Source: Acidobacteriota bacterium (GTDB taxonomy: Bacteria; Acidobacteriota; Vicinamibacteria; Vicinamibacterales; UBA2999). Taken from it: a stretch of 64,000 nucleotides of DNA. Below are positions 51,849-63,258 of this stretch, in pieces. Under the pieces are notes generated by a model. It saw only the letters and a program-made list of their open reading frames with translations. It was not told the DNA's origin and searched no databases. Where the stretch lies: positions 62,001 to 126,000 of the forward strand of contig CANKJK010000001.1 of the NCBI GenBank assembly GCA_947482665.1. The letters run 5' to 3'. Every line of letters begins with the position of its first letter. Position 1 is the first letter of the stretch. The position numbers were made by a program, and so were the translations under genes.

Positions 51849-52790
51849 ATGGCGCGCTACCTCGTTACCGGCGGTGCCGGGTTCATCGGGTCTCATCTGA
51901 CTGGCGCGCTGCGCGCGCGCGGCGATTCGGTCCGCGTGGTTGACGATCTGTCGAGCGGTCGGCTCGACAATCTGGCCGGATTCTCGGAGGTCGAGTTCAT
52001 ACAGGGCGACCTCGCGGATGCGGATGTGGCGCGGCGGGCTGTGCACGAGATCGACTACGTGCTGCATCTGGCGGCGATTCCCTCGGTGCCGCGCTCGGTC
52101 ACCGACCCGGTCAGAAGCCATCGCGCCAATGTGGATGGGACGCTCAATATCCTGGTGGCCGCCCGCGACGCGGGTGTGAAGCGGCTGGTCTTCGCCGGGT
52201 CCTCCTCTGTCTATGGGAGTGAGCCGGGGCTTCCGAAGCGCGAGTCGATGCCGACGGCACCGATGTCTCCGTACGCATTGCAGAAGCTGACGGGCGAGAT
52301 CTACTGCCGGCTGTTTCACCGGCTCTACGGACTTGAAACCGTGGTGACGCGCTTCTTCAATGTGTTTGGGCCTCGGCAGGATCCCGGCTCGCCCTACTCG
52401 GGTGTGATTTCGCTCTTTGTGACGGCGCTCGCCACTGGGCGACGGCCGCTGATCCATGGGGAAGGTGGGCAGACGCGTGATTTCACCTACGTCGAGAACG
52501 TGGTGGATGGCGTGCTGCGGGCCGTCACGGCCCCCAAGGCGGCCGGCGAGGTGTTCAACGTGGCGACGGGGCACCGTGTGTCCCTGCTCGACCTGCTGGG
52601 CGCGTTGGCCCGGGAGATGGCGGCGTCTGCGGACCCTGAGTTTGCGCCCGCCCGTGCGGGCGACGTGCGCGACTCGCTGGCGGACATCAGCAAGGCGGGG
52701 GAGTTGCTGGGATACTCGCCCGGTGTCTCGTTTGACGAGGGACTGCGCCGCACGATTGCGTGGTATCTGGCCTCCCAGGCTGGCCGCTAG
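51849..52790 (+). CDS. NAD-dependent sugar epimerase/dehydratase
   Basis: The 313-residue SDR enzyme has GGAGFIGSHL for NAD binding, DLSSGRLDNL, and the catalytic SSSVYG...SPYALQK (Ser-Tyr-x3-Lys). Closest in pattern to UDP-glucose 4-epimerase or WbpP-like enzymes. It would make a nucleotide sugar for envelope polysaccharide. It lies six bases after the amidohydrolase. Confidence 0.88.
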   Translation: MARYLVTGGAGFIGSHLTGALRARGDSVRVVDDLSSGRLDNLAGFSEVEFIQGDLADADVARRAVHEIDYVLHLAAIPSVPRSVTDPVRSHRANVDGTLNILVAARDAGVKRLVFAGSSSVYGSEPGLPKRESMPTAPMSPYALQKLTGEIYCRLFHRLYGLETVVTRFFNVFGPRQDPGSPYSGVISLFVTALATGRRPLIHGEGGQTRDFTYVENVVDGVLRAVTAPKAAGEVFNVATGHRVSLLDLLGALAREMAASADPEFAPARAGDVRDSLADISKAGELLGYSPGVSFDEGLRRTIAWYLASQAGR

Positions 52791-52832
52791 CGGAGGCGCG
52801 AGCCTGACGCGCCCGCGGTGTGCCGGAGTGGC

Positions 52833-52838
52833 TACAAT
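52833..52838 (+). promoter_or_regulatory. -10 box (TACAAT), near-leaderless
   Basis: TACAAT ends six bases before the ATG at 52845, with no RBS. Confidence 0.5.
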
Positions 52839-52844
52839 GGCGGC

Positions 52845-53069
52845 ATGCCGTTGTTTGATTACACCTGCCGGGGTTGCCAGCACACCTTTGAACACCTGAC
52901 CCGCCAGGGGCATGAGCCGGCGTGTCCGAAGTGCGGCAGCACGGACGTCGAGAAACAGATGTCGATGTTCTCGGTTGGCGCGCCCGTGCCGACCGCGGCC
53001 CAGAAGGAAGCGACCCGCATCGAGCGGGCCGGCTGGGTGCCTGTCGGAAAGCCGTTCCGGAAGCGCTGA
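52845..53069 (+). CDS. FmdB-type zinc-ribbon regulator
   Basis: The 74-residue product starts with MPLFDYTCRGC and has a second CPKCG pair, the FmdB/CxxC_CxxC_SSSS signature (regulatory protein FmdB family). The family is widespread and small; a role in gene regulation is claimed from formamidase operons, but function is not established. It is expressed from a near-leaderless promoter. Confidence 0.85.
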   Translation: MPLFDYTCRGCQHTFEHLTRQGHEPACPKCGSTDVEKQMSMFSVGAPVPTAAQKEATRIERAGWVPVGKPFRKR

Positions 53070-53087
53070 CGGCCAGGGCCGGCGCGC

Positions 53088-54224
53088 TCAGCGCGCGACC
53101 GGCTTGAGGCCCTTGTAGAGGAAGCGCTGCACGCGGCGTCCGTCGACGCCCTCGCCGACGTACAGGTTGCCCTTCTTGTCGGTCACCACGTAAGCGGAGG
53201 AGTTGAACTGCCCGCCGAAGTGGCCACCCTGCCCGAACGATCCTAGAATCTCCAGGTCAGACCGCCGCAGAATCCAGACGCGCATATTCCGCGGGTCCGC
53301 ATCGTAGAGGAACTGCTGCTCCGGGTCCGTGGAGAAGGCGAGCGTGTCCACGGTGCCGCGCGGCGTCTTAGGCAGGATGAACTTCTCGCGAACGAAGGTG
53401 CCGTCGCGCTTGAACACCTGGATCCGGTTGTTGCTGCGGTCGCCGGCGTAGACCAGGCCATCCTTGCTGACCGCAACCCCGGTGAGAGTCTGGAACTGCT
53501 TTGACGGCGGCTGGTCGGTGCCGGCCGGGTTGAACTTCCATGGCACGGAGTCGTCCGGTGTGTTGCCGTAGGCGCCCCACATCCGCTTGTACGCCCCCGA
53601 ATCCGCGTCGAACACAATGACGCGGCGGTTCCGGTAGCCGTCGGCGACGAAGAGTTCGTTGGTGGCGGGGTCGACCCACGGAGCCGGTCCGCCCAGGATC
53701 TTCGGGTTGGTGCTCGTCCCCTCTTTGTGGCCGGGTTCGCCGATCTGCAGCAGGAACTTACCCGTCCTGGAGAACTTCAGCAGCATGCTGTCCGAGGGGG
53801 ACCCGAGCCAGACGTTGTCCTTGTGGTCCACGAACAGGCCATGCTCGCTGTCGACCCACGGGGTGCCCGGGCCCGGACCGCCCCAGCCCTGGAGATAGTT
53901 GCCGGCCTGGTCGAACTCGATGATGGGTGGTGCCGGGAAACAGCAGGGGGCATCAGGGAGATTGAAGCCCGCGCCCCGCTCCTGCTCGGTGATGGACGAG
54001 GGCCGGTGCAGCACCCAGATGTGGTCGTGCGTATCGGCAGCCACGCCGATGAGGTTGCCGAGAATGCGGCCGCCGCTGAGCGGCTTCGGCCAGTACGGGT
54101 CCCACTCGAACTGGGGGACCATCTGCGTCGCCTTTGGCGCGGCGGCGCCGAGTCCAAACGACAGCGCGAGGGTGAGTCCAGCCGAGACGGCCGCCAGACG
54201 GATGATGTGAGCGCGAGCCGGCAT
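53088..54224 (-). CDS. secreted NHL-repeat beta-propeller protein
   Basis: The 378-residue product has a signal peptide (ending near LGAAAP) and repeated NHL-like blades such as GVAVSKDGLVYAGDRSNNRIQVF, here spaced about 45-60 residues. NHL propellers of this secreted type resemble the peptidyl-alpha-hydroxyglycine amidating lyase fold, but that activity should not be assumed. AGGAGGAGG lies eight bases before the ATG at 54224. The gene runs convergently toward the FmdB gene. Confidence 0.75.
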   Translation of the reverse strand: MPARAHIIRLAAVSAGLTLALSFGLGAAAPKATQMVPQFEWDPYWPKPLSGGRILGNLIGVAADTHDHIWVLHRPSSITEQERGAGFNLPDAPCCFPAPPIIEFDQAGNYLQGWGGPGPGTPWVDSEHGLFVDHKDNVWLGSPSDSMLLKFSRTGKFLLQIGEPGHKEGTSTNPKILGGPAPWVDPATNELFVADGYRNRRVIVFDADSGAYKRMWGAYGNTPDDSVPWKFNPAGTDQPPSKQFQTLTGVAVSKDGLVYAGDRSNNRIQVFKRDGTFVREKFILPKTPRGTVDTLAFSTDPEQQFLYDADPRNMRVWILRRSDLEILGSFGQGGHFGGQFNSSAYVVTDKKGNLYVGEGVDGRRVQRFLYKGLKPVAR

Positions 54225-54272
54225 CGAGCCTCCTCCTGATGTCGCCACCGCGCAGCCGCGGTGGATTGGGCG

Positions 54273-55331
54273 TCAGCCCAGTTGCGTAATGGTGACGTCG
54301 AGCGTCCGCACTTCGCGGGGCGCCTGCTGCCACTGCACGAGAATCGGACTCTGATACGTCCCTTCGATGAGCCCCGTGGAGCCATCGGGGCGCTCAGCGA
54401 CGAGCAGGCTCACCGAGCGGCGCATGCGGAAGAACCGCGCGGCCGGAACAGCCAGCGTGCGGGCGAGGACTTTCTCCACCATCGACCCACGCAAGCCGAG
54501 CGAATCGAGGCCGGAATTGAGGACGCGGACGAAGTCGTACTTCGCATAGCCCAGGGCTTTTCCAGGCACGGCGAAGGGATTGGCCAGCATGTGCCGCGAC
54601 TTTTCCGCCGCGAACCGGAGCGGATTCTTCAGCACTTCCGCCAGGTCGTGCCGCATCAGGAGTGTTTCAAACTCGTTGACGGTCAGGCCGGAGTGGCGCT
54701 CTGCCTCGGTCAGCGAGAGCCGGATTCGGCCTCGGTGCACGCCCGACCGTTCAACCAGTTCGGTCAGTTGCTCGGTGATGCCAAGGCGCGGGTCCTTCAG
54801 ATTGATCGAGTCAATGTGATGAGACGAGACCGGCACCTGGATCCGTGCCCGTGCCACGACGATCTCCCGGTTGAAGCCAATGACGCGCGCGAGTCTCCGG
54901 CGGGCCCGGCCTTCACTGACGCCGTCCAGTTCGACGAAGCAGACCGGCTCATCTGAGCGGTTGGGATGGGTGACGCACGACCGCAGGCCACCGGCGATGA
55001 ACGCCAGGTGAGAGTCGGCGTTGCGCGGCTCCACGGCGCGCTGCTCGGCGTCGAGGTCCTCGCGGCGGTCCAACTGGTCGTGTTCGTAGCCCGCGCCCTC
55101 GGGAAAGATGTGCCGGAAGGCCTCGACGTACGTGGGGACGCCCGTCGGACTCAGGCGCTGGGCCAGACTGCGATCGAGGAATCCGGCCGTGGTATGCGCA
55201 GACCAGTAGAGACACTGGTCGTAGTCCCGGAGCGCGTCGTGTTCGTCCTTGAACCGCGAACGGAGCTCCACGACTTCGAAACGGGCCTGCGGGGCCAGTT
55301 CAAGCGTGACGTCGAGAGGCTTGGCGGGCAT
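54273..55331 (-). CDS. YjbQ/UPF0047-like protein with long C-terminal region
   Basis: The 352-residue product has, in its first 200 residues, CLYWSAHTTAGFLD, GYEHDQLDRREDL, and NADSHLAFIAGGLRSCV, matching the UPF0047/YjbQ core motifs (WSPHTTAG, YxH, NADAHL). The remaining 150 residues match nothing I know. YjbQ proteins are 130-140 residues, so this is a divergent or fused form. ATG at 55331 is likely; an in-frame start at 55415 gives an unrelated extension. Function unknown. Confidence 0.6.
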   Translation of the reverse strand: MPAKPLDVTLELAPQARFEVVELRSRFKDEHDALRDYDQCLYWSAHTTAGFLDRSLAQRLSPTGVPTYVEAFRHIFPEGAGYEHDQLDRREDLDAEQRAVEPRNADSHLAFIAGGLRSCVTHPNRSDEPVCFVELDGVSEGRARRRLARVIGFNREIVVARARIQVPVSSHHIDSINLKDPRLGITEQLTELVERSGVHRGRIRLSLTEAERHSGLTVNEFETLLMRHDLAEVLKNPLRFAAEKSRHMLANPFAVPGKALGYAKYDFVRVLNSGLDSLGLRGSMVEKVLARTLAVPAARFFRMRRSVSLLVAERPDGSTGLIEGTYQSPILVQWQQAPREVRTLDVTITQLG

Positions 55332-55421
55332 CGGCAAGGGCTGGTTCCCTGACGAGAACTGGGGGTAGCGTAGCACAGGCGGCACGACCGGTTGTGGTGG
55401 GTCCGAGACGAGCACCCAGGC

Positions 55422-55451
55422 TTGGTGACGGGCCTGCTCCGCGCGTAGGAT
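55422..55451 (+). promoter_or_regulatory. sigma-70 type promoter of bfr
   Basis: TTGGTG and TAGGAT are separated by 18 bases. GGAGG and the ATG at 55472 follow. This gene therefore has a normal leader, unlike many neighbours. Confidence 0.45.
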
Positions 55452-55471
55452 GACCTCTGGAGGCCTGACAC

Positions 55472-55951
55472 ATGCGTGGGAACGACACGGTTATTGCTCT
55501 ACTGAACGAAGCCCTTCGGGAGGAACTCTCGGCGATCAATCAGTACTTCCTGCACGCCGAGATGTGCATCAGCTGGGGCTATACCAAATTGGGCGCCTTC
55601 ATCCGGAAGCAATCCATCGACGAAATGAAGCACGCCGAACAGATCATCGAGCGCCTGCTGTTTCTCGACGCGGTGCCGAAGATGGACTATCTCCCCCTCA
55701 ACGTGGGGCAGACCGTCCGGGCGCAACTGGAGGCGGACCTGCAACTCGAACTGAACGCGGTTGCGATGTACAACAAAGCCGTCCGCGCGTCCCGCGAGGC
55801 CGGGGATGATGTCTCGGCGGATCTCTTCAAGACCCTGCTGGCCGACGAGGAGCGCCACGTGGACTGGCTCGAGGCCCAGCACCATCAGATCAAGGAAATG
55901 GGCTACGAGATCTATCTCTCCAACCAGACGGGCGGGCCGGCGGCCGAATAG
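55472..55951 (+). CDS. bfr: bacterioferritin
   Basis: The 159-residue ferritin-like protein has the four-helix bundle ligands: Glu in EELSAINQYF, Glu and His in IDEMKHAE, Glu in LELNAV, and Glu/His in DEERHVDW. The Met of DEMKHA corresponds to the heme-ligating Met52 of E. coli Bfr, so it probably binds heme. It stores iron and detoxifies Fe(II). GGAGG before ATG. Iron storage fits an organism with so many cytochromes. Confidence 0.95.
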   Translation: MRGNDTVIALLNEALREELSAINQYFLHAEMCISWGYTKLGAFIRKQSIDEMKHAEQIIERLLFLDAVPKMDYLPLNVGQTVRAQLEADLQLELNAVAMYNKAVRASREAGDDVSADLFKTLLADEERHVDWLEAQHHQIKEMGYEIYLSNQTGGPAAE

Positions 55952-55963
55952 CTGAAGACCGCA

Positions 55964-56058
55964 TGAGCGGGTCCCGGCGCCGAACGGGAACCCTCTGCTG
56001 CGCGCAGTCCGATGAGGGCGAGCACGGCGTGGGGCGTTTCGGCGACAGGACCCGCTCA
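55964..56058. repeat. nested inverted repeat after bfr
   Basis: Perfect 11-base arms (TGAGCGGGTCC and GGACCCGCTCA) enclose 73 bases. A second inner pair (GCGCCGAACG with CGTTTCGGCG) can extend the stem. No U-run follows. It lies in the 139-base gap between bfr and the next promoter. It may be a structured RNA or a transcript end; its role is unknown. Confidence 0.55.
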
Positions 56059-56078
56059 CGCAAAGCCCGCACCGCTGC

Positions 56079-56084
56079 CATACT
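56079..56084 (+). promoter_or_regulatory. -10 box (CATACT), near-leaderless
   Basis: CATACT ends six bases before the GTG at 56091, with no RBS. Confidence 0.45.
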
Positions 56085-56090
56085 GGCGTC

Positions 56091-58200
<2,110 letters not shown>

Positions 58201-58217
<17 letters not shown>

Positions 58218-58560
58218 AATCTGGCTCCGCGGCGATAACCATGCGACCACGGAGGCCATCGCGGATATACCACGTGATCCGAAGGCGTGGACCGAGGGAG
58301 ACGTGACCTACGTACTCACGGCCATGCTTCGAGCCATTGATCGGGCCAAGCACCCGGACGCCGAGCCCGACCGGCCCGTCTCCCTGCGGGGCTTCAGCTG
58401 GATCGTCAACCCGTTCGAGGGTGGCGTGGTGATCGCCATCGAGATGACGTTGGGCGCGATTGTGGCTGGTCCGTTCGATGTGCCCGAGGCCCTGCTGACG
58501 ACCCTGATTCAGCGGGCTCTGGTGGCAGCCAACCCTCCAGTCTCCGTCGCCGTCCACTAG
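58201..58560 (+). CDS. hypothetical protein ending inside a repeat
   Basis: The 119-residue product has alternating strands and helices ([48 protein letters not shown]) and no signal peptide. It was not recognised. It overlaps the DUF255 gene and is translationally coupled to it. Its TAG stop codon lies in the first bases of the inverted-repeat element at 58557, so the original C-terminus may have been longer. Confidence 0.7.
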
Positions 58561-58722
58561 CAGCCCGTGGTGCAAGTCCTGCGTTGCACCGAGACGGACG
58601 AGGCGCCCCGATGGCAAGGCGCGATGACCGAAAATGCCGGGAGTATTTGACGGAAGAGCCACGCAGCCAGCGGGGATGCATCGTTCGTCGAATGCCGTGA
58701 GACTTGCACCACGGGCTGCTAG
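58557..58722. repeat. 166-bp palindromic element with 22-bp perfect terminal inverted repeats
   Basis: The arms 58557-58578 and 58701-58722 are perfect reverse complements (left arm begins CTAGCAGCCCGTGG). Inside them a second, imperfect pair extends the palindrome (GACGGACGAGGCGCCCC near 58590 with GGGGATGCATCGTTCGTC near 58675), leaving an apex of about 60 bases. Terminal CTAG at both ends could be part of the element or a target duplication. There is no coding capacity. This looks like a MITE or a large structured-RNA hairpin. Confidence 0.8.
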
Positions 58723-59093
58723 GCGACAGAGGGGCCGGGCGCAAGGACTCGATCCTTGGCGTCTCGGCCATGGGTTCCGGTGGATGGCCTGTCGGCCAAC
58801 CGTGAGAAAATCGTCAGGTCCCACGTCGTGGCCTGGGGTTGTGAGACCGTTGGCTGCGGTGGTGACCGGGGCGATCCAGTTGGTGCGCGGACGTGCGAAG
58901 CCGCGAGCGACGGTGGGGTAGCGCTCGTCGATGGGACGACCACGATCGGCCGGGACAGCCTGTTCTGGCCGGCAGGGCTGGCCTAGGATGGAACCTGCCT
59001 CTGGGTGGGTGAGTACACGTTCTCGAACCGGGTGACCTGGGTGTCCCGGCGGGAGAAGCCCGGTTCCGACCGGTTCATGCGAAGGATGGTCCG
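58723..59093. other. gap without a recognisable gene
   Basis: About 370 bases between the repeat element and bioB. Short open frames on both strands have no family resemblance and no RBS. I see no tRNA, no known riboswitch and no BirA-type operator. The last 20 bases contain GAAGGA, the RBS used by the TTG start of bioB. Confidence 0.6.
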
Positions 59094-60116
59094 TTGATAC
59101 CGACTGCCTCGAAGGGCCGCGCCACGCGGCATGACTGGAGCCTCACCGAGATCGAGGCGCTCTACACGCAGCCGTTTGCCGACCTGGTCCTTCAGGCGCA
59201 GCTGACGCATCGCGAGTGGCATGCGCCCAATGAGGTTCAAGGCTGCGTGCTGCTCAACATCAAGAGTGGCGGGTGTCCTGAGGACTGCGCCTACTGCCCG
59301 CAGTCGGCGCACTACGAGGCCGAGGTGCCGCGCGATGCCCTGATGGACGTGCCGTCGGCACTCGAGGCGGCTGCGGCTGCCCGAGCGCAGGGCGCCACGC
59401 GTTTCTGCATGGGGGCGGCGTGGCGCGAAGCACCGTCCACCGGTAAGGCCTTCGACCAGGTCCTGGACATGGTGCGAGGGGTGCGCGCGCTTGGCATGGA
59501 AGCCTGCTGCACGCTCGGGATGCTCAACGAGCGTCAGGCGGAGGCACTCGCCGAGGCCGGGCTCACGGCCTACAACCACAATCTCGACACCGCGCCGGAG
59601 TTCTACGGTTCGATCATCACGACCCGTACGTATCAGGACCGGCTTGACACACTCGCGCGTGTCCGCAAGGCCGGGATCACGGTGTGCTCGGGCGGCATCA
59701 TCGGGCTTGGCGAGAGCCGGCGCGCCCGGTACGGGCTGCTGCAGCAGTTGGCGAACCAGACGCCGCATCCGGAGAGCGTGCCAATCAATCTGCTCGTGAA
59801 GGTGGAGGGGACACCCCTGGCGGACCGTCCCGACGAAGACCCGCTGGAGCTGGTTCGGATGATCGGCACCGCGCGCCGGCTCATGCCGGCCTCGTATGTG
59901 CGCCTCAGCGCCGGGCGGATGTCACTCTCGGACGAGGCGCAGGCGCTCTGTTTTCTCGCGGGCGCGAATTCCGTCTTTATGGGAGACCGGCTGCTCACAA
60001 CCCCCAACCCTGACGCCGACGACGACATGCGGCTCTTCAACCGCCTTGGCATGCACCTGCGGCCGCAGGGCGCCGAGGCTGCTGGCGCGTCCCTGCCAGG
60101 GCATGGGCGTTCCTGA
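59094..60116 (+). CDS. bioB: biotin synthase
   Basis: The 340-residue radical SAM enzyme has Cys61, Cys65 and Cys68 in CPEDCAYC, then [12 protein letters not shown] and GGIIGLGE as in BioB. It inserts sulfur into dethiobiotin. The start is a TTG with GAAGGA seven bases before it; no ATG is possible upstream in frame. It overlaps bioF by 14 bases, opening a bioB-F-D-A operon. Confidence 0.96.
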   Translation: MIPTASKGRATRHDWSLTEIEALYTQPFADLVLQAQLTHREWHAPNEVQGCVLLNIKSGGCPEDCAYCPQSAHYEAEVPRDALMDVPSALEAAAAARAQGATRFCMGAAWREAPSTGKAFDQVLDMVRGVRALGMEACCTLGMLNERQAEALAEAGLTAYNHNLDTAPEFYGSIITTRTYQDRLDTLARVRKAGITVCSGGIIGLGESRRARYGLLQQLANQTPHPESVPINLLVKVEGTPLADRPDEDPLELVRMIGTARRLMPASYVRLSAGRMSLSDEAQALCFLAGANSVFMGDRLLTTPNPDADDDMRLFNRLGMHLRPQGAEAAGASLPGHGRS

Positions 60117-61263
60117 GCGGCTCGGCGCGCGCATCGCGGCCCGGTTGGCCGCGCTCGACCGCGAAGGGCTGACCCGTACCCTCGCGGGCCCTTCGGGGAT
60201 CGATCTCTCCTCGAACGACTATCTGTGCCTGTCGCGTGACCCGCGTGTGGTGGCGCGTCTGGTCGAGGGCGTCCACGAACATGGTGTGGGCAGCACGGGC
60301 TCGCGCCTGCTGCGAGGCGAGCGAGCATCGACGTCCCGCCTGGAAGCGCGGTTCGCGGCATTCAAGGGCGCGGCCCGCTCCCTCTATTTCTCCAGCGGCT
60401 ACCTGGCCAATCTCGCCGTGGTGGCGACATTCGCCGAGCCTGGCGATCTCATCATCTCGGACGGGCTCAATCATGCCAGCCTGATTGACGGCATCCGCTT
60501 GGCCAAAGCCGAGCGCGCGATCGCGCCTCACGCGGATCCGGCCGCGTTGGAGCAGCTGCTCGCGAATCGCCGGACCACGGGGCAGGCCTTCGTCGTGACG
60601 GAGTCGATCTTCAGCATGGACGGCGATGAGGCCCCGCTGGCCGACTACGCGGAGATCTGCCAGCGGCACGGCGCGGCGCTCGTCGTGGACGAGGCGCATG
60701 CCGTCGGCATTTACGGCCGGCGCGGGAGCGGGCTTGTTGAAGAGACCGGAACGGAGGACGGCGTCTGGCTCACGGTGAACACGGCTGGTAAGGCGCTTGG
60801 GGTCAGCGGAGCGTTCGTCGCCGGTGACGCGCCGGCCGTTGACTATCTGATTCAGCGTGGGCGGCCCATGCTGTTCTCGACGGCTGCGCCTCCGGCGCTC
60901 GCCGAGGCCATCGGCGAGAGCCTCGCGATTGTCGAGGGTGAACCCGCGCTGAGGGGACGCGTGCGCGCGCTCGCGAGTCTGCTGCGGAGCGCTCTGAGAG
61001 ACCGGCAGCTGCCGGTCATGGACGGTCGGTCGCAGGTGGTGCCGATCCTCGTCGGCGACAACGAGCGGGCCGTCGCCCTCAGTCGAGACCTGCAGGCGCA
61101 GGGGTTCGACGTGCGGGCCGTGCGTCCGCCGACGGTACCCGCCGGCACGGCGCGCCTGCGCGTGTCCGTGAACACCGGACTGACCGAGACGGTGCTGCAT
61201 GATTTCGTTGCCGCGCTGGCGGCGAACTGGGAGCGGACCACGCTGTGCGCGGCGTCTTCGTAA
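60103..61263 (+). CDS. bioF: 8-amino-7-oxononanoate synthase
   Basis: The 386-residue PLP enzyme has [34 protein letters not shown] and the Schiff-base Lys in [12 protein letters not shown]. It condenses pimeloyl-ACP and alanine. ATG at 60103 overlaps bioB; the stop overlaps bioD by 19 bases. Confidence 0.95.
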   Translation: MGVPERLGARIAARLAALDREGLTRTLAGPSGIDLSSNDYLCLSRDPRVVARLVEGVHEHGVGSTGSRLLRGERASTSRLEARFAAFKGAARSLYFSSGYLANLAVVATFAEPGDLIISDGLNHASLIDGIRLAKAERAIAPHADPAALEQLLANRRTTGQAFVVTESIFSMDGDEAPLADYAEICQRHGAALVVDEAHAVGIYGRRGSGLVEETGTEDGVWLTVNTAGKALGVSGAFVAGDAPAVDYLIQRGRPMLFSTAAPPALAEAIGESLAIVEGEPALRGRVRALASLLRSALRDRQLPVMDGRSQVVPILVGDNERAVALSRDLQAQGFDVRAVRPPTVPAGTARLRVSVNTGLTETVLHDFVAALAANWERTTLCAASS

Positions 61264-61901
61264 CCGGGACGGACACCGGCGTTGGCAAGACGGTCGTCTC
61301 CGCGGCGCTGGTGCACGCGCTTCGCGCCGACGGGGCCGTCGGCTACTGGAAGCCCGTGCAGACCGGCATCGAACAGGACGACGACACGGCGACCGTGCGC
61401 CAGCTGGCCGCCTGCCGCGATGAGGAACTGTGGCACCGCGGCGTGCGGTTGCCGCGGCCCCTGTCCCCGCACCTGGCAGCGCGTCTGGCTGGTGTGTCGA
61501 TTGATGTGGCGAGCGTGCAGGCGGACGCGCCGACTGATGCCAGCCGCTTCTGGGTCGTTGAAGGTGCTGGTGGTGTGCTCGTGCCGGTCAATGAGCGGGA
61601 GCTGATCGTGGATCTGATCGCGGCGCTCGGCTTGCCGGTGGTCGTGGCCGCACGTTCCGGGCTTGGCACCATCAATCACACGCTCCTGACGGTGGAGGCA
61701 CTGCGCACCCGCAGGTGCGTGGTGACCGGGGTGGTCATGGTAGGACCATCCAATCCGGAGAATCGGGATGCCGTGACGGTGCGGACCGGCGTGCCCGTAT
61801 TCGCAGAGCTACCGTTGCTGTCGCCGCTCACGCCCGAGGTGCTCGGCCCATGGGCCTTCGGTGCCTGTCGGGCCGCCACCCGGTCGTGGAGGGACGCCTG
61901 A
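61245..61901 (+). CDS. bioD: dethiobiotin synthetase
   Basis: The 218-residue product has a P-loop GTDTGVGKT, YWKPVQTG, and VEGAGGVLVPV. It carboxylates and cyclises DAPA to dethiobiotin. GTG start within the end of bioF; its stop shares a base with bioA. Confidence 0.95.
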   Translation: MRGVFVTGTDTGVGKTVVSAALVHALRADGAVGYWKPVQTGIEQDDDTATVRQLAACRDEELWHRGVRLPRPLSPHLAARLAGVSIDVASVQADAPTDASRFWVVEGAGGVLVPVNERELIVDLIAALGLPVVVAARSGLGTINHTLLTVEALRTRRCVVTGVVMVGPSNPENRDAVTVRTGVPVFAELPLLSPLTPEVLGPWAFGACRAATRSWRDA

Positions 61902-63244
61902 TGCGCGGCGGCGATCTGGCGGCTCGTGATCGGGCGGTGCTCTGGCACCCGTACACGCAGGCCCTGGGGAGTCCGGCTCCGCTGGAGGTCGTGGGCGGGG
62001 AGGGCGCGTATCTGCACACCGCGGATGGCCGCCGGGTCTTCGACGGGATCTCGTCGTGGTGGGTGAACATCCACGGCCACGCGCACCCGCGGCTGAATGC
62101 CGCGCTGGCATCGCAGGCCGCGACGCTGGAGCATGTAATGTTCGCGGGCTGCACGCACCCACCGGCCGTAGAACTGGCCGAACGCCTCGTGGCCGCCACC
62201 CCGCGCGGACTCAGTCGCGTGTTCTACTCCGACAACGGCTCGACGGCCGTCGAGGTGGCGCTGAAGATGGTGCACCAGTACTGGCGCAATCGGGGAGAGC
62301 CGCAACGCCGGGTCGTCGTCGCGCTCGAACACGCCTACCACGGTGATACGGTCGGCGCGATGTCGGTCAGCGAGCCGTCTGTCTTCACGGCCGCGTTCAC
62401 GGACCTGCTGTTCCCGATCGTGCGAGCGGCCTCGCCCTATGCCTACCACTGCGGGCGTTGCCGCGCCGAGGGCGCCTGCACGCTCGCGTGCGCGGCGTCC
62501 CTCGAATCCATCCTGGCGGAGCGCGGGCACGAGGTGTCGGCCGTTCTCATCGAGCCGATGCTGCAGGGTGCGGGAGGCATGGTGGTGTGGCCTGTGGCCT
62601 TCCTGCGTGATGTTCGGCGGATCTGCGATGCCCACGGCGTCCTGTTGATCGCGGACGAAGTGCTGACAGGATTCGGACGGACGGGCACCCTGTTCGCGTG
62701 CGAGCACGCCGACGTGACGCCGGATCTCATGTGCCTCTCGAAGGGGCTGACCGCGGGCTACCTCCCGATGGGTGTCACGCTCGCGACGGACGCCATCTAC
62801 GAGGCGTTCCTCAGCAACGATCGCACCCGGACCTTCTTTCACGGGCACTCGTTCACCGCGAATCCTCTCGCGTGCGCGGTGGCGCTGGCCAGCCTGGACA
62901 TCTTCCGCGAGGAGCCCGTTCTTGAGCGCGTCGGGGTGATTGGTGCGCGGTTGGCGGCTGGACTGGCCGGGCTGGGTGGGCTGCCCTGTGTGGGCGAGAC
63001 CAGGCAGATCGGGGCCGTCGGCGTCGTGGAACTCGTCTCCGATCGGTCGAGCCGCGAGGCGGGTGGGTATCTGGATGGGATTGGTCCGCGGCTGGCCGCG
63101 GCGTTTCTGGCGCGGGGCCTCTTGCTGCGGCCCCTCGGGAATATTCTCTACGTCATGCCGCCGTATGTGACGACACCGGCGGAGGTGGACTGGGTGATGG
63201 GGGAGGTGCGGGACGTGCTCGCTGAACTGGGCCCGCCGTCATGA
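61901..63244 (+). CDS. bioA: DAPA aminotransferase
   Basis: The 447-residue class III aminotransferase has LWHPYTQ and SSWWVNIHGH near the start and the PLP Lys in LMCLSKGLTAGYLPMG. It converts KAPA to DAPA, here placed last in the operon although it acts between BioF and BioD. ATG at 61901 overlaps the bioD stop. Confidence 0.95.
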   Translation: MRGGDLAARDRAVLWHPYTQALGSPAPLEVVGGEGAYLHTADGRRVFDGISSWWVNIHGHAHPRLNAALASQAATLEHVMFAGCTHPPAVELAERLVAATPRGLSRVFYSDNGSTAVEVALKMVHQYWRNRGEPQRRVVVALEHAYHGDTVGAMSVSEPSVFTAAFTDLLFPIVRAASPYAYHCGRCRAEGACTLACAASLESILAERGHEVSAVLIEPMLQGAGGMVVWPVAFLRDVRRICDAHGVLLIADEVLTGFGRTGTLFACEHADVTPDLMCLSKGLTAGYLPMGVTLATDAIYEAFLSNDRTRTFFHGHSFTANPLACAVALASLDIFREEPVLERVGVIGARLAAGLAGLGGLPCVGETRQIGAVGVVELVSDRSSREAGGYLDGIGPRLAAAFLARGLLLRPLGNILYVMPPYVTTPAEVDWVMGEVRDVLAELGPPS

Positions 63245-63258
63245 GGAGGAACGCCGAG

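Noticed and set aside
58756-58986. Open frame of 76 codons after the inverted-repeat element
   Set aside because: No RBS, no family resemblance, and a mixed composition; the opposite strand also has a frame of equal length.
59040-59093. Biotin operator (BirA site) before bioB
   Set aside because: No TTGTAAACC-type inverted repeat is present; control of the bio operon cannot be read from the sequence.
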